A program made the position numbers and the translations under genes. The notes below the pieces were generated by a model, which was not told where the DNA came from, made no database searches, and saw only the letters and a program-made list of their open reading frames with translations. DNA of 63,001 nt from CAYFQB01 sp964345225 (lineage in GTDB: Bacteria; Nitrospirota; Thermodesulfovibrionia; Thermodesulfovibrionales; UBA6898), in the NCBI GenBank assembly GCA_964345225.1, contig CAYFQB010000010.1:1-63001 (forward strand). Direction: 5' to 3'. Below, piece by piece: positions 8,747 to 17,789 of this stretch (position 1 is the first letter of the stretch; the number at the start of each line of letters is the position of its first letter).

Positions 8747-9930
8747 GAATCCTTTTACCTTTAATTCTGCTTATTCTGGTATTAATAATACCGGAAACTG
8801 ATGCAGGAGAACTCTCCGGGTATATTGCTGGCGAGGTACGAGTCTTCCCGAATACCCCGCTGTATGAGGGACAGAAAAGGAATAATATGTCTCTCGTCAT
8901 ACAGCCTGAGTATTATCACGAGTGGGTAAACGGATCAAGTGTAACGCTTATTCCGTTTGCAAGGATCGACAGCGCCGACAAAGAGAGGACACACTTTGAT
9001 ATACGGGAGCTGAATTTCCACTGGGTTCATAAGCAATGGTCACTAAGGGCCGGTATCGGAAAGGTATTCTGGGGGGCAACTGAATTCCTTCACCTCGTTG
9101 ATATAATTAACCAGGACGATGCAGTGGAGAGCATTGATGGCGAGGACAAACTCGGTCAGCCGATGGTTCAGCTTATTGTTCCTTCAGAGTGGGGGACATT
9201 TGAGATTTTTATCCTCCCTTATTTCAGGGAAAGGACATTCCCAGGCAAAAAAGGAAGGCTCCGGGGCTCTATCGTTGTTGACACGGACAATACGCAATAC
9301 GAAAGTTCGAAAGAGAAGCGTCACGTGGATCTCGCGCTTCGCTACAGCAACACCTTTGGTAACATGGATTTTGGCCTCTATTATTTCAGGGGCACGGGGC
9401 GTGAGCCTACGCTGATACCCGGTCTGGATAAAGAGAATGCCCCTGTATTGATACCGTTTTATGAGAAAATATGGCAGGTTGGCAATGATGTTCAGTCGGT
9501 CATAGGTCCATGGCTTCTAAAACTCGAGAGTCTTTATCGTTCAGGACAGGGTAATGAGTTCTTTGCCTACACAGGAGGCTTTGAGTACACATTTTTTTCA
9601 CTCATTGGTACAAATATGGATTTAGGGGTTGTTGGGGAGTATGCGTATGATGATCGTGGCAGTGCTTCAACGATAGCGTTGCAAAACGATATTATGTTCG
9701 GGCTTCGGTTGGCACTGAACGATTTCTCAAGTACCGAGGTGCTTACTGGTATATCCTATGACCTTAAAAACTCCTCTCGGTTATTAAGCATCGAGGCAAG
9801 CCGCCGGTTTGGAGATAGATGGAAGCTCTATATTGAGGCAAGGGCTTTTTCCAATATGAATAATGAGGACGTGTTATATGATCTCAGGGATGATGACCAT
9901 TTGCTTGTTGAATTGAGATACTATTTTTAG
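8743..9930 (+). CDS. Outer-membrane beta-barrel protein (DUF1302/porin-like)
   Basis: A 395-residue exported protein. After a signal peptide (cleavage near residue 21) it shows alternating polar/aromatic strands throughout and ends in LRYYF, the terminal aromatic recognised by the BAM machinery. It resembles the barrels encoded next to LolA-like proteins and hydrophobe exporters. GTG at 8743 overlaps the upstream stop in a GTGA arrangement, so translation is coupled. As the last gene of the cassette it would provide the outer-membrane step. The cargo is unknown. Confidence 0.82.
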   Translation: MRILLPLILLILVLIIPETDAGELSGYIAGEVRVFPNTPLYEGQKRNNMSLVIQPEYYHEWVNGSSVTLIPFARIDSADKERTHFDIRELNFHWVHKQWSLRAGIGKVFWGATEFLHLVDIINQDDAVESIDGEDKLGQPMVQLIVPSEWGTFEIFILPYFRERTFPGKKGRLRGSIVVDTDNTQYESSKEKRHVDLALRYSNTFGNMDFGLYYFRGTGREPTLIPGLDKENAPVLIPFYEKIWQVGNDVQSVIGPWLLKLESLYRSGQGNEFFAYTGGFEYTFFSLIGTNMDLGVVGEYAYDDRGSASTIALQNDIMFGLRLALNDFSSTEVLTGISYDLKNSSRLLSIEASRRFGDRWKLYIEARAFSNMNNEDVLYDLRDDDHLLVELRYYF

Positions 9931-10249
9931 TAATCAGTTTTTGATACAATTTCTTTGTTTACCAAAAGGAAAATAAAACGAACGGACACTAGTGACCGCC
10001 ATTACCACTGACTTTCGGCCTGAAGGGGAGGGGGCAGATAAAGGAAGGCATGTATGATGACATTGTTATTTTCGACCCGCAGAAAATCATCGACAGGTCT
10101 ACATATGAAAACCCGTTCCAGTAACGAGGTTTATCCCGTCTATATATAAATTTCTAACGGAATTTAATTCATCGTGATATCCTGCTCGCCTATGGCGAGG
10201 CGAGCAGGCAGACCTACACTTTATAAGGGAGAAGTTTTTCTAACGGGGT
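9931..10249. other. Intergenic region holding a duplicated gene fragment
   Basis: No functional gene is seen. It contains the D-aminoacylase fragment at 10011-10118 and, towards 10250, three short TAACGG motifs like those at other gene borders. Confidence 0.7.
10011..10118 (+). pseudogene. Duplicated 3' fragment of the D-aminoacylase gene (right direct repeat)
   Basis: 107 of 108 bases match 3767-3874. The reading frame is open through the fragment and ends at a TAA six bases beyond the match. It has no start or catalytic part, so it is a dead remnant. It marks one edge of a 6.2-kb block holding the regulator and export genes. Confidence 0.93.
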
Positions 10250-12208
10250 TTACTCATATCTCAGGGCTTCTATAGGATTTAACTGTTCGGCTTTTTTGGC
10301 AGGCCAGAGGCCGAAGAAAATGCCGATTGTAATGGAAAAACCTGCGGCAAGAACGATATTTGAGATTGTGACTTTAGTAGCCCATCCTGCAAAGAAGGTC
10401 AGGATCGAGGATGTTGCTATGCCTGCCAGAGTTCCAATAAATCCGCCACTCAGTGTCATAACTACTGATTCGATTAGAAACTGGGTCATGATATCTTTCC
10501 CGCGCGCACCGACCGCTTTGCGCAGACCGATTTCACGCGTACGTTCGGTGACCGAGACAAGCATGATGTTCATTATCCCGATACCACCTACCAAAAGAGA
10601 TATTCCAGCTATACATCCCAGAAGAATACTCATTGTCTTTGTCGTACTGGTGAGCATATCCTGAATTTCGCTCATGTTATGCATATGAAAATAATCTTCA
10701 GGATTCTTGTATATTCGATGCCTCTTGATAATAAGTTGTTCGATCTGTTTCTGAGCATCTTCCATGAATTCGATATCATTTATTTCGGCATAAATACCAT
10801 CCAGATAATCTTTACCCAATACCCTGTACATGGCTGTTGTTACGGGAATATAAATAACATCATCACGATCCCTGAATCCCCCGGCCCCCTTTTCAGGGGC
10901 AATCCCTATTACCTTAAAATTAATACGGTTTATTTTTATAATTTCACCAATTGGGTTTTTATCGCCAAATAGCTTGCCAACCACTGTTGTCCCTAATATA
11001 GCAGTTTTATCACGGTGCGTAATCTCTTCTTTAGTAAACCATCTGCCAATTTTAGGTATATTAGCGCGCATTTCTCCGTAGTCATATTCAACACCTTCAA
11101 TCCTTGTATTCCAATTTTCGTTCTTATAGATAGTTTGACCGCTCCCGTTTACATAACCGGTTGCTCTTTTTACTAAAGGCTTCAGATTCCTGATAGCATC
11201 TACGTCACCATATATGAACCGTGTTACAGAACCCGAGGCTTGAGACACGCCCCTGACTTTTCCTGAACCCCCCTGTATCGATAGAAGATTGGAACCGAGT
11301 CCCTTGATCCTTTCCTCCATGGCTATTTTTGCCCCTTGACCTAGAGCTAGCATGGCTATAACAGCTGCAACGCCGAAGAGAATTCCAAGCATCGAAAGAA
11401 AAGATCTGACTTTATTTGAGAAGATTGCCCGGAATGACTGACGGATAAGTTCCGTGAAATCAATTTTGACAAAACGTGAATTAACCCCGCTGGTTATTTC
11501 TTTTAATGATACATTGGTTTTAGAGAAAGCCTTTTCTTTATCTTTGATTTCATCAGAAATTATTTTACCATCCCGCATCGTTATAATTCTTCCTGCACGT
11601 TGAGCCAGATCTTTTTCATGAGTTATCATAATAATGGTTTTACCCTGTCTGTTTAATTCATCCAGAATATTTATTATTTCCTCTTCGCTTTTTGTATCAA
11701 GGTTTCCGGTGGGTTCATCGGCAAAAATAATCAAGGGATCATTTACAAGGGCTCGTGCTATTGCCACCCTTTGCTGTTCACCCCCTGACAGTTCACTCGG
11801 CAGATGTTTCGCACGCTGTGTAAGTCCTAATGATTCTAATTTCTGTGTCGAATTTTTCAATATGCTTCTTTTTCCTGAATAAATAAGCGGTAATTCCACG
11901 TTTTTCCGTGCCCCTGTCCTTCGAAGCAGATGAAACTGCTGAAAAACAAAACCGACCAGCTGATTCCTGAGACGGGCGAGTTGATTATCGGATAATTGCG
12001 ATATGTCAGAGCCGAATATCTTGTACAAACCTTTATCAGGGCGGTCTAAAAAACCCATTATATGAAGAAGCGTGGATTTACCCGAACCCGATGGCCCGAT
12101 TACTGCTACAAATTCGCCTTGCGAAATGTTAAGGGAAACATTTTCTAGAGCTGCAACGGAAACGTCTCCTTTGCCATAAGTTTTACAAACATTTTTTAAC
12201 TCTATCAT
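10250..12208 (-). CDS. macB: MacB-type ABC exporter (ATPase-permease fusion)
   Basis: A 652-residue protein with an N-terminal ATPase (about 1-225: Walker A GPSGSGKST, signature LSGGEQQRVAIARAL, Walker B IIFADEPTGNLDT, VMITHE-like switch), a linker, then an FtsX/MacB membrane part: one helix near 265, a periplasmic domain (about 290-520) and three C-terminal helices. MacB drives tripartite export of macrolides, peptides, heme or toxins with MacA and TolC. The ATGA overlap with the upstream membrane-fusion gene and the TolC gene beyond it make a complete tripartite pump operon. It ends close to the duplicated fragment. The substrate is unknown. Confidence 0.93.
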   Translation of the reverse strand: MIELKNVCKTYGKGDVSVAALENVSLNISQGEFVAVIGPSGSGKSTLLHIMGFLDRPDKGLYKIFGSDISQLSDNQLARLRNQLVGFVFQQFHLLRRTGARKNVELPLIYSGKRSILKNSTQKLESLGLTQRAKHLPSELSGGEQQRVAIARALVNDPLIIFADEPTGNLDTKSEEEIINILDELNRQGKTIIMITHEKDLAQRAGRIITMRDGKIISDEIKDKEKAFSKTNVSLKEITSGVNSRFVKIDFTELIRQSFRAIFSNKVRSFLSMLGILFGVAAVIAMLALGQGAKIAMEERIKGLGSNLLSIQGGSGKVRGVSQASGSVTRFIYGDVDAIRNLKPLVKRATGYVNGSGQTIYKNENWNTRIEGVEYDYGEMRANIPKIGRWFTKEEITHRDKTAILGTTVVGKLFGDKNPIGEIIKINRINFKVIGIAPEKGAGGFRDRDDVIYIPVTTAMYRVLGKDYLDGIYAEINDIEFMEDAQKQIEQLIIKRHRIYKNPEDYFHMHNMSEIQDMLTSTTKTMSILLGCIAGISLLVGGIGIMNIMLVSVTERTREIGLRKAVGARGKDIMTQFLIESVVMTLSGGFIGTLAGIATSSILTFFAGWATKVTISNIVLAAGFSITIGIFFGLWPAKKAEQLNPIEALRYE

Positions 12209-13167
12209 TTCTTCCTTCTGTCAAAGGGCATGAACGGATTGGTACCTGAATTCCTCATTTCAGGCTTATATATGCTGTCTTCCACAACAATTGAGTCTTC
12301 GGTGGTCAGCCCTGAAACAATCTCAGCGCTTTTTTCATTATTTAATCCAACGACAACATCATGTTCTACAATTTTGCCCTGTCCTTTCTGGACAAACACA
12401 AATTGTCGCTTCCCATCGTAATGAATTGCGCTGGAAGGTATTGTTATTACGTTGTTGACTTTTTTTTCTATGACTTCAACGGTAACGCTCATGCCTGATC
12501 GTAATATTTGCGGTATTTTTTTAAGGAGAATATCTACATCATATATCGTAACGTTACTAATAATTTCTGATTCATACGCTATATGATCCACGACGCCATC
12601 TAGCTTAATGTCGGGATATGCATCCAGAGTTACGGATGCTTTTTGCCCAACCTTTACTCTACCTATATCTGTTTCGTCAAACTGCGCACTTACGACCAGT
12701 CGGTCTGATAAAACCAGTATGGCATCGGCAATTGTAACAGTTTGTCCGGGCTCAACAGACCTGACTATCACCTCGCCATAAATGGGAGATATAATGGGTG
12801 TTTTTTTATATACTTCTTCCCAGTATTTTAATGTTTCTTTATCCTGTGAGCGTGCGGCATCTATTAAAGCAGCCCTTTCGGTTGAGCTCATCCATGCCAG
12901 TATATCTCCAACACTGACACGAGTCCCTTCTTTAACCAGAATCTCTTCAATTCTGCCGCTTATTGAGGGTTTAATCTCCAGGCGGTTTTGAGGTTCAATA
13001 ACACCTGTTGTAGTAACCGTTAATACAATATTTCCAATAACAGGTTTTATTATCACGTTTTTACCAATAATGTTCTTTTCCCGGATTTTCATTGAACGTG
13101 CGAATAATAGCCCGGTTACTACAAACAGAATTATCAAAAAAATTAATATGTATCTATTTCTCATCAT
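12205..13167 (-). CDS. macA: MacA-like periplasmic membrane-fusion protein
   Basis: A 320-residue HlyD/RND-type adaptor. An N-terminal membrane anchor (about 6-26) is followed by the split lipoyl/barrel-sandwich domain (GVIEPQNRLEIKPSISGRI and ISPIYGEVIVRSVEPGQ), a beta-barrel domain and a membrane-proximal domain. The alpha-hairpin between the lipoyl halves is much shorter than in E. coli MacA, which explains the reduced length and suggests a shorter periplasmic funnel. It overlaps tolC by 14 bases and macB by 4. Confidence 0.9.
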   Translation of the reverse strand: MMRNRYILIFLIILFVVTGLLFARSMKIREKNIIGKNVIIKPVIGNIVLTVTTTGVIEPQNRLEIKPSISGRIEEILVKEGTRVSVGDILAWMSSTERAALIDAARSQDKETLKYWEEVYKKTPIISPIYGEVIVRSVEPGQTVTIADAILVLSDRLVVSAQFDETDIGRVKVGQKASVTLDAYPDIKLDGVVDHIAYESEIISNVTIYDVDILLKKIPQILRSGMSVTVEVIEKKVNNVITIPSSAIHYDGKRQFVFVQKGQGKIVEHDVVVGLNNEKSAEIVSGLTTEDSIVVEDSIYKPEMRNSGTNPFMPFDRRKK

Positions 13168-14428
13168 ATTCTAACGTTCCTCCCATTGCCTGTATCCAAT
13201 ATGCCTCGGCACGCAACATGTCTGCCTGTGAATTCAGGTATGACTTTTGGGCAGTTACAAGATTGTTTTCTATGATTATCCAGTCATCAAATGATATAAG
13301 CCCGGTTTCATATTGAGCACTTGCTATCCGTGCACGTTCATGAGCTGCATCCAGGAATTTTTTTTGTACAGAAACACTGTTAATAGAATCCTGAAGATCT
13401 TTCCATGTTTTTTCCAATGTAACTAATACGCTGTCTCTTCCGCTTCTCTGATCAGCCTCAGCCTGATATAACTTGGATTTCGCTTTAGACACTTCTGCAA
13501 GGCGCCTTCCTCCTTCAAACAGCGGTAATGATACGGATATGCCAGCAGACCACTCGTTATGTTCAGGGGGCCAATCGGATGAGGCTTTGCCAATTGAACC
13601 GCTTAGATACACTTTCGGGAAGAAATCAGCCCGGGCAGACTCGAGATTATAACGCGCAGCTTCTTTTCTTGCCATTAATTCCCCTAGAAACGGGGTGGTG
13701 TCAGCGAGGTATTCAATATCTGGCTTATTGATGAAGTCTTCTTTAATTGAAAATTCTCCCTCAACCTTCAAGGGTATTACTTTGTCAAAACCGATACCTT
13801 TAGAAAGCTGGCGCTGTGCCAGGGAAATAGTCCTTTTAGCCTGGTCAATTTCAAATTCAGCACGGGCAAGGTCTGCCTCAGCTGTTAATAACGACCCTTT
13901 ATGCTCTCTCCCGGCTTTATACCTTAACCTTACAAGTTCAAGGTTCTGCCTTCTGCGTTCCGCAATCTTCTCTGTGAGGGAAATCAGATCCTGTGCCTTT
14001 AGGAACTCAACAAATACGGTCCTCAAATCCAATCGAACATTAGAAGAAACTACTGCGTAATCGTACTGGGATGCTTTTATATTTTCCTTTGTCTCTTCAA
14101 TATCCTTAGAGGTCTTAAACCCGTCAAAAAAAAGCTGTTCGCCGGTTACGGCATAAGAATATGAGTCTATCTGCGTTTGAGTAGATGCTGTTTCTGATTT
14201 TTTCCCTGTCAACCCGGCACTTATCTGGGGAAGCATTGTACTTTGTACTATTCTCTTATCTGCCTCTGTCTGATTAATCCTTTCTTTTGCAGATATAAGG
14301 TCAGGATTTCTATTAACAGCTTCTCTCACGCAGTCTTTCCATGTAAAAACCTGTTCATCCCCTGCATAAACAGTTGTCATAAGAAAGAACATTATCCATA
14401 TTAATAATAATCCTTTGGTTTTTTTCAT
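13154..14428 (-). CDS. TolC-family outer-membrane efflux channel
   Basis: A TolC/OEP protein of about 424 residues. It has a signal peptide starting MKKTKG (cleavage near VYAGDE), then two structural repeats of long helices with heptad-like Ala/Gln-rich stretches (for example KDCVREAVNRNPDLISAK and SYLNSQADMLRAEA) and strands between them. I place the start at the ATG at 14428, where a normal signal peptide begins; a TTG at 14440 adds four residues. It is the first gene of a tolC-macA-macB operon. Confidence 0.9.
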   Translation of the reverse strand: MKKTKGLLLIWIMFFLMTTVYAGDEQVFTWKDCVREAVNRNPDLISAKERINQTEADKRIVQSTMLPQISAGLTGKKSETASTQTQIDSYSYAVTGEQLFFDGFKTSKDIEETKENIKASQYDYAVVSSNVRLDLRTVFVEFLKAQDLISLTEKIAERRRQNLELVRLRYKAGREHKGSLLTAEADLARAEFEIDQAKRTISLAQRQLSKGIGFDKVIPLKVEGEFSIKEDFINKPDIEYLADTTPFLGELMARKEAARYNLESARADFFPKVYLSGSIGKASSDWPPEHNEWSAGISVSLPLFEGGRRLAEVSKAKSKLYQAEADQRSGRDSVLVTLEKTWKDLQDSINSVSVQKKFLDAAHERARIASAQYETGLISFDDWIIIENNLVTAQKSYLNSQADMLRAEAYWIQAMGGTLEYDEK

Positions 14429-14440
14429 ACCCTGGATCAA

Positions 14441-14937
14441 AAAAATTAATTTTTTATTAAGTTTATATCCTAAATATATCTTAATATATAAGACACAAAT
14501 AAAGCCAAAAGGTTTATACGTTAGATAAAGGCATATACAAGGCCATCAGTTAAAACTTACCCATAAAGAAGATAAAAGGGACGGTTCTTAAATTATCCTT
14601 TAATATCTATAAGTTTACTGACTTCAACGACTCCTAATCGCTGACATAAAGCGAGTAAATATTACTATTGGAAAGGGCTGAAAAGCAATAGTACATATCG
14701 GAGTCCGCACCATCCAATTCTCGCAGTAAAGAAATAAGGTATATGTTTGGTCCTTCCTATACTTTTCAATTTTTATGTTTTTTATTTCGTAGTAGAATAC
14801 TTCCTGAAATCTTCACTTGAAAAGCTATATCAAATACTGTAGATTTTAACCAGCAATAAATAGATGATAGACAAAAAATATTTTGTATTTTATTAAAAAC
14901 ACCATTTTTGAATTAATACGAAATAGCTTTAAAATTA
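14441..14937. other. AT-rich intergenic region
   Basis: No gene is seen on either strand. One perfect 8-bp inverted repeat, TACTATTG (14663-14670) and CAATAGTA (14686-14693), could be a hairpin or a palindromic-repeat remnant. The rest is AT-rich and would hold the divergent promoters of tolC and the next gene. Confidence 0.6.
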
Positions 14938-15603
14938 ATGAGTCATAACTCAAAAAATGGGTATAAGAGAATAAAGGGTATTAAATTATTAATTAATATT
15001 TTTGGATTATTAATAATTGCTTTAATGATTTTAGGTTTAAAAACAAATCAGAATGAGATAAAGGAAGAAGAAGTAAAAACAAGCGAAAAGTTCCAATCAA
15101 GGATTGACGAAATAATCTATCGACCCTACAACTTAGAAAAATCGTATAATGTAACCGTTGAATATATAATTAGACAATTAGGTGCTCCTACAAATATTAA
15201 AGTGAAAAAAATTAAAAATATTCATAATCCTGAGATAACAGACAATATTTATTATTTATATTATGACGGATTATATTTAATAATTTATAAGGGACTTTAT
15301 AAAGGATTTGTTTCTTATATATCAACAACAAGTGATAAGTATAAATTAAAATGGGATTTAAAGATTGGATCGTCTAAAGACAATATTTTAAGAATATTAG
15401 GAAGTCCAATAAAGCAAGAAGAATATGTATAGACTTATATTGATTCTGCATCTTTAAAATATTTATATAGCATATTTGGTGATCTATTTAAGAAAAAAGA
15501 AAATATTCAATATAATTATATTGAATCAGAATGTTCTAATATTAAATTTTATTTCAAAGAAAATATTCTATACAAAATTGAGTGGAATTATAAATCTAAC
15601 TAA
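14938..15603 (+). pseudogene. Membrane-anchored protein interrupted by an in-frame TAG
   Basis: Translation from 14938 runs 164 codons to TAG (15430-15432), then continues in the same frame for 56 good codons to TAA (15601-15603). The second part ends with a strand pattern (NIKFYFKENILYKIEW) typical of the last strands of SmpA/BamE-like or copper-amine-oxidase-like repeat domains, so the two parts belong together. The N-terminus has one membrane helix (about 16-38). Very AT-rich. The cause may be a nonsense mutation, decay or a base error. I do not recognise the full-length family. Confidence 0.65.
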
Positions 15604-15704
15604 TTTATTGAAACAATATAAGATAGCAATTCTTTCTTCCAGAAAGAAACTGCTGGCATTTAATGACTGTAAAAATAGTTACATTTAAATAATCGATAGG
15701 CGGA

Positions 15705-17228
15705 ATGAGACTTAGAGCAATATCAATATTATTATTTTCCCTACTCAACCTTGCTATTGAAAATGTAGTATTTGCAGAGAGCAAGTCCGCAAATCAAAAG
15801 GCAAAAGAAAATCCTGATATGTTATTAATCGCTGCTAAAAATGGAAATATTGAATATATTAAACAGCTTCTTGACTCTGGTGTGGACGTAAACACAGAAG
15901 CTAAAGATGGTGACACAGCATTAATTGAAGCATCTCGGAATGGACATTTTAACATATGTAAACTTCTTATTGAGAACGGTGCTGATGTGAATGCAGAAGG
16001 ATTTGGAACTGCGCTTACTTGGGCCTCTCAAAAAGGTTATATCGAAATTGTACAGTTGTTAATTGATAGCGGGGCAGAAGTTAATCAGAAGACTAAAACG
16101 GGAAGAACTGCTTTATTATCTGCCGCTGGCGCTGGGAAAGCTGATGTGGGTAGAATTCTAATTGCAAATGGAGCAGATGTGAATGTTCAGATGTCTGGGC
16201 TCTTTACATGGACGCCTCTGATGGCTGCCTCGAACAACAATAAATTTGATATGGTAAAGCTTCTAGTTGGTAGCGGGGCTAATCTGGACATGAAGGATTC
16301 TCAAGGGAATACTGCCTTGATTTTGGCGATTAATGAAGGCAATTATGAAGTAGCAGAATTCTTAATTAATGAAGGAGCTGATGTTAATGTCCAAAATTAT
16401 AAAGGCATAACAGCATTTACAGTGGCAACGATCAATAACAATTCTAAGCTTCAGAAAACTCTTAAAGAAAGGGGAGTTCATAGAGATCCCAGAGAAGAGT
16501 TGATAGAAGCTGTCATGAATAACCAGATAGAGGAAGTAAGTGGCATTCTTAAAACGGGGATTAATCCCAATCTTATATTATCTGGATTAGGGCCTTTTGC
16601 AAAAAATTCTTCACCCCTTATAATTGCCGCGGGCAGTGGTTATAACGAAATCTTCCATCTTTTGCTTGAACATGGAGGGGATCCAAATATTTCACCACCA
16701 GGTGATTCTACTACACCACTAGCTCAGGCTTCCCAAAATGGTCATATTGAATTAGTAAAAACTTTAATAGCTAAAGGAGTGGATGTCAATTATGTTGGAG
16801 ATTGTGAAGTGCCTTGCTATTATGCGACTCCGCTAATCTATGCTGCTAAAAATGGTCATCTAGATGTAGTAGAAATTCTTATACGAAATGGGGCATATGT
16901 TAATGCAATGGCCTCTGATGATGTCGAGGGTCCTAGAGGCACTGCCTTGATGTATGCTGCTGGCAATGGACACGAGAATATTGTCAAAGTCTTACTGGAT
17001 CATGGTGCAGATGTTAATAAGGCTAGCTATACTCGATCAACGGCGTTAATTTGTGCATCAGGTACGGGACATACCCAAATAGTTAAAAAATTGATTTCCG
17101 CAGGTGCAGACATAAATGCCGAAAGCTGGGGTGGCACCTCATTATTTATTGCGCAAGAGAACGGGCATGAAGATATCGTTAAGCTATTAAAAGAAGCAGG
17201 TGCAAGTTGCCTATATAACTGTCAGTAA
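15705..17228 (+). CDS. Exported ankyrin-repeat protein
   Basis: A 507-residue protein with a signal peptide (cleavage near VVFAES, residue 25) followed by about 14 ankyrin repeats, most ending in the LLI-x-GADVN pattern. Repeats 7-8 (about 245-285) are degenerate and split the array into two halves. Ankyrin repeats mediate protein-protein contacts; an exported form would act in the periplasm or outside the cell. The gene is AT-rich, like the broken gene upstream, and differs from its neighbours in composition, suggesting an acquired segment. No enzymatic domain is visible. Confidence 0.9.
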   Translation: MRLRAISILLFSLLNLAIENVVFAESKSANQKAKENPDMLLIAAKNGNIEYIKQLLDSGVDVNTEAKDGDTALIEASRNGHFNICKLLIENGADVNAEGFGTALTWASQKGYIEIVQLLIDSGAEVNQKTKTGRTALLSAAGAGKADVGRILIANGADVNVQMSGLFTWTPLMAASNNNKFDMVKLLVGSGANLDMKDSQGNTALILAINEGNYEVAEFLINEGADVNVQNYKGITAFTVATINNNSKLQKTLKERGVHRDPREELIEAVMNNQIEEVSGILKTGINPNLILSGLGPFAKNSSPLIIAAGSGYNEIFHLLLEHGGDPNISPPGDSTTPLAQASQNGHIELVKTLIAKGVDVNYVGDCEVPCYYATPLIYAAKNGHLDVVEILIRNGAYVNAMASDDVEGPRGTALMYAAGNGHENIVKVLLDHGADVNKASYTRSTALICASGTGHTQIVKKLISAGADINAESWGGTSLFIAQENGHEDIVKLLKEAGASCLYNCQ

Positions 17229-17480
17229 TCAGCAACTTTTTAAAAAGCTCCAAATTGTATCTTAGTAGGTGTAATCGATAATCTTGATATCCCTCATTGT
17301 TTGAAGACTTGCAGGTGGAACAAACAATCCAGGCATATCGTATCTTATGAATAATGTCGGGTAAAATTTAAAATATTCAGATAATGTCTGTTTAATAGTG
17401 TTCTGATAAGCTCCTCCCTTTTTAAATCAATATTCAAATAGTGTAAAATATTTATGCCATGAAATATTATCTCAAGACCT

Positions 17481-17789
17481 ATGGGATTGGCTGTGACACC
17501 AAGGAATAAGGTTAAAAGGAGGGATGTTTTCTATGTGTATATTGTTAAATGTAAGAACGGGACATATTACACCGGTTATACAAATAATCTGGAAAATCGG
17601 ATCAAACAACATAACAAAGGGAATGGGGCCAAGTATTTAAAAGGAAAGTTGCCGGTTAAGTTGGTTTATGCAAAAGAGTATAGATACTATAAGAATGCAC
17701 TGCATGCTGAAAGGAAGATTAAAAAATTAAGGCGTTGGCAGAAGCATGAGCTGATAAAAGTTTATGAACAAGATCAAAAATCAAAATAA
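17481..17789 (+). CDS. GIY-YIG domain protein (UPF0213/YhbQ-like)
   Basis: A 102-residue protein that is almost entirely a GIY-YIG nuclease fold. It shows VYIVKC...YYTGYT (the GIY...YIG strands), the catalytic Arg in LENRIKQH and the Glu in ALHAERKIKKL. Stand-alone members of this clan are small nucleases of uncertain role. The domain starts at about residue 16, and the first 15 residues are not family-like, so a later start is possible; an AGGAGG stretch at 17517-17522 lies inside the gene. Its 3' end overlaps the assigned miaB start. Confidence 0.82.
   Translation: MGLAVTPRNKVKRRDVFYVYIVKCKNGTYYTGYTNNLENRIKQHNKGNGAKYLKGKLPVKLVYAKEYRYYKNALHAERKIKKLRRWQKHELIKVYEQDQKSK

Noticed and set aside
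15430..15432. TAG as a pyrrolysine codon, given the methyltransferases in the window
   Set aside because: The interrupted gene is not a methylamine methyltransferase, no pyl genes are seen, and the corrinoid-operon genes carry no internal TAG.
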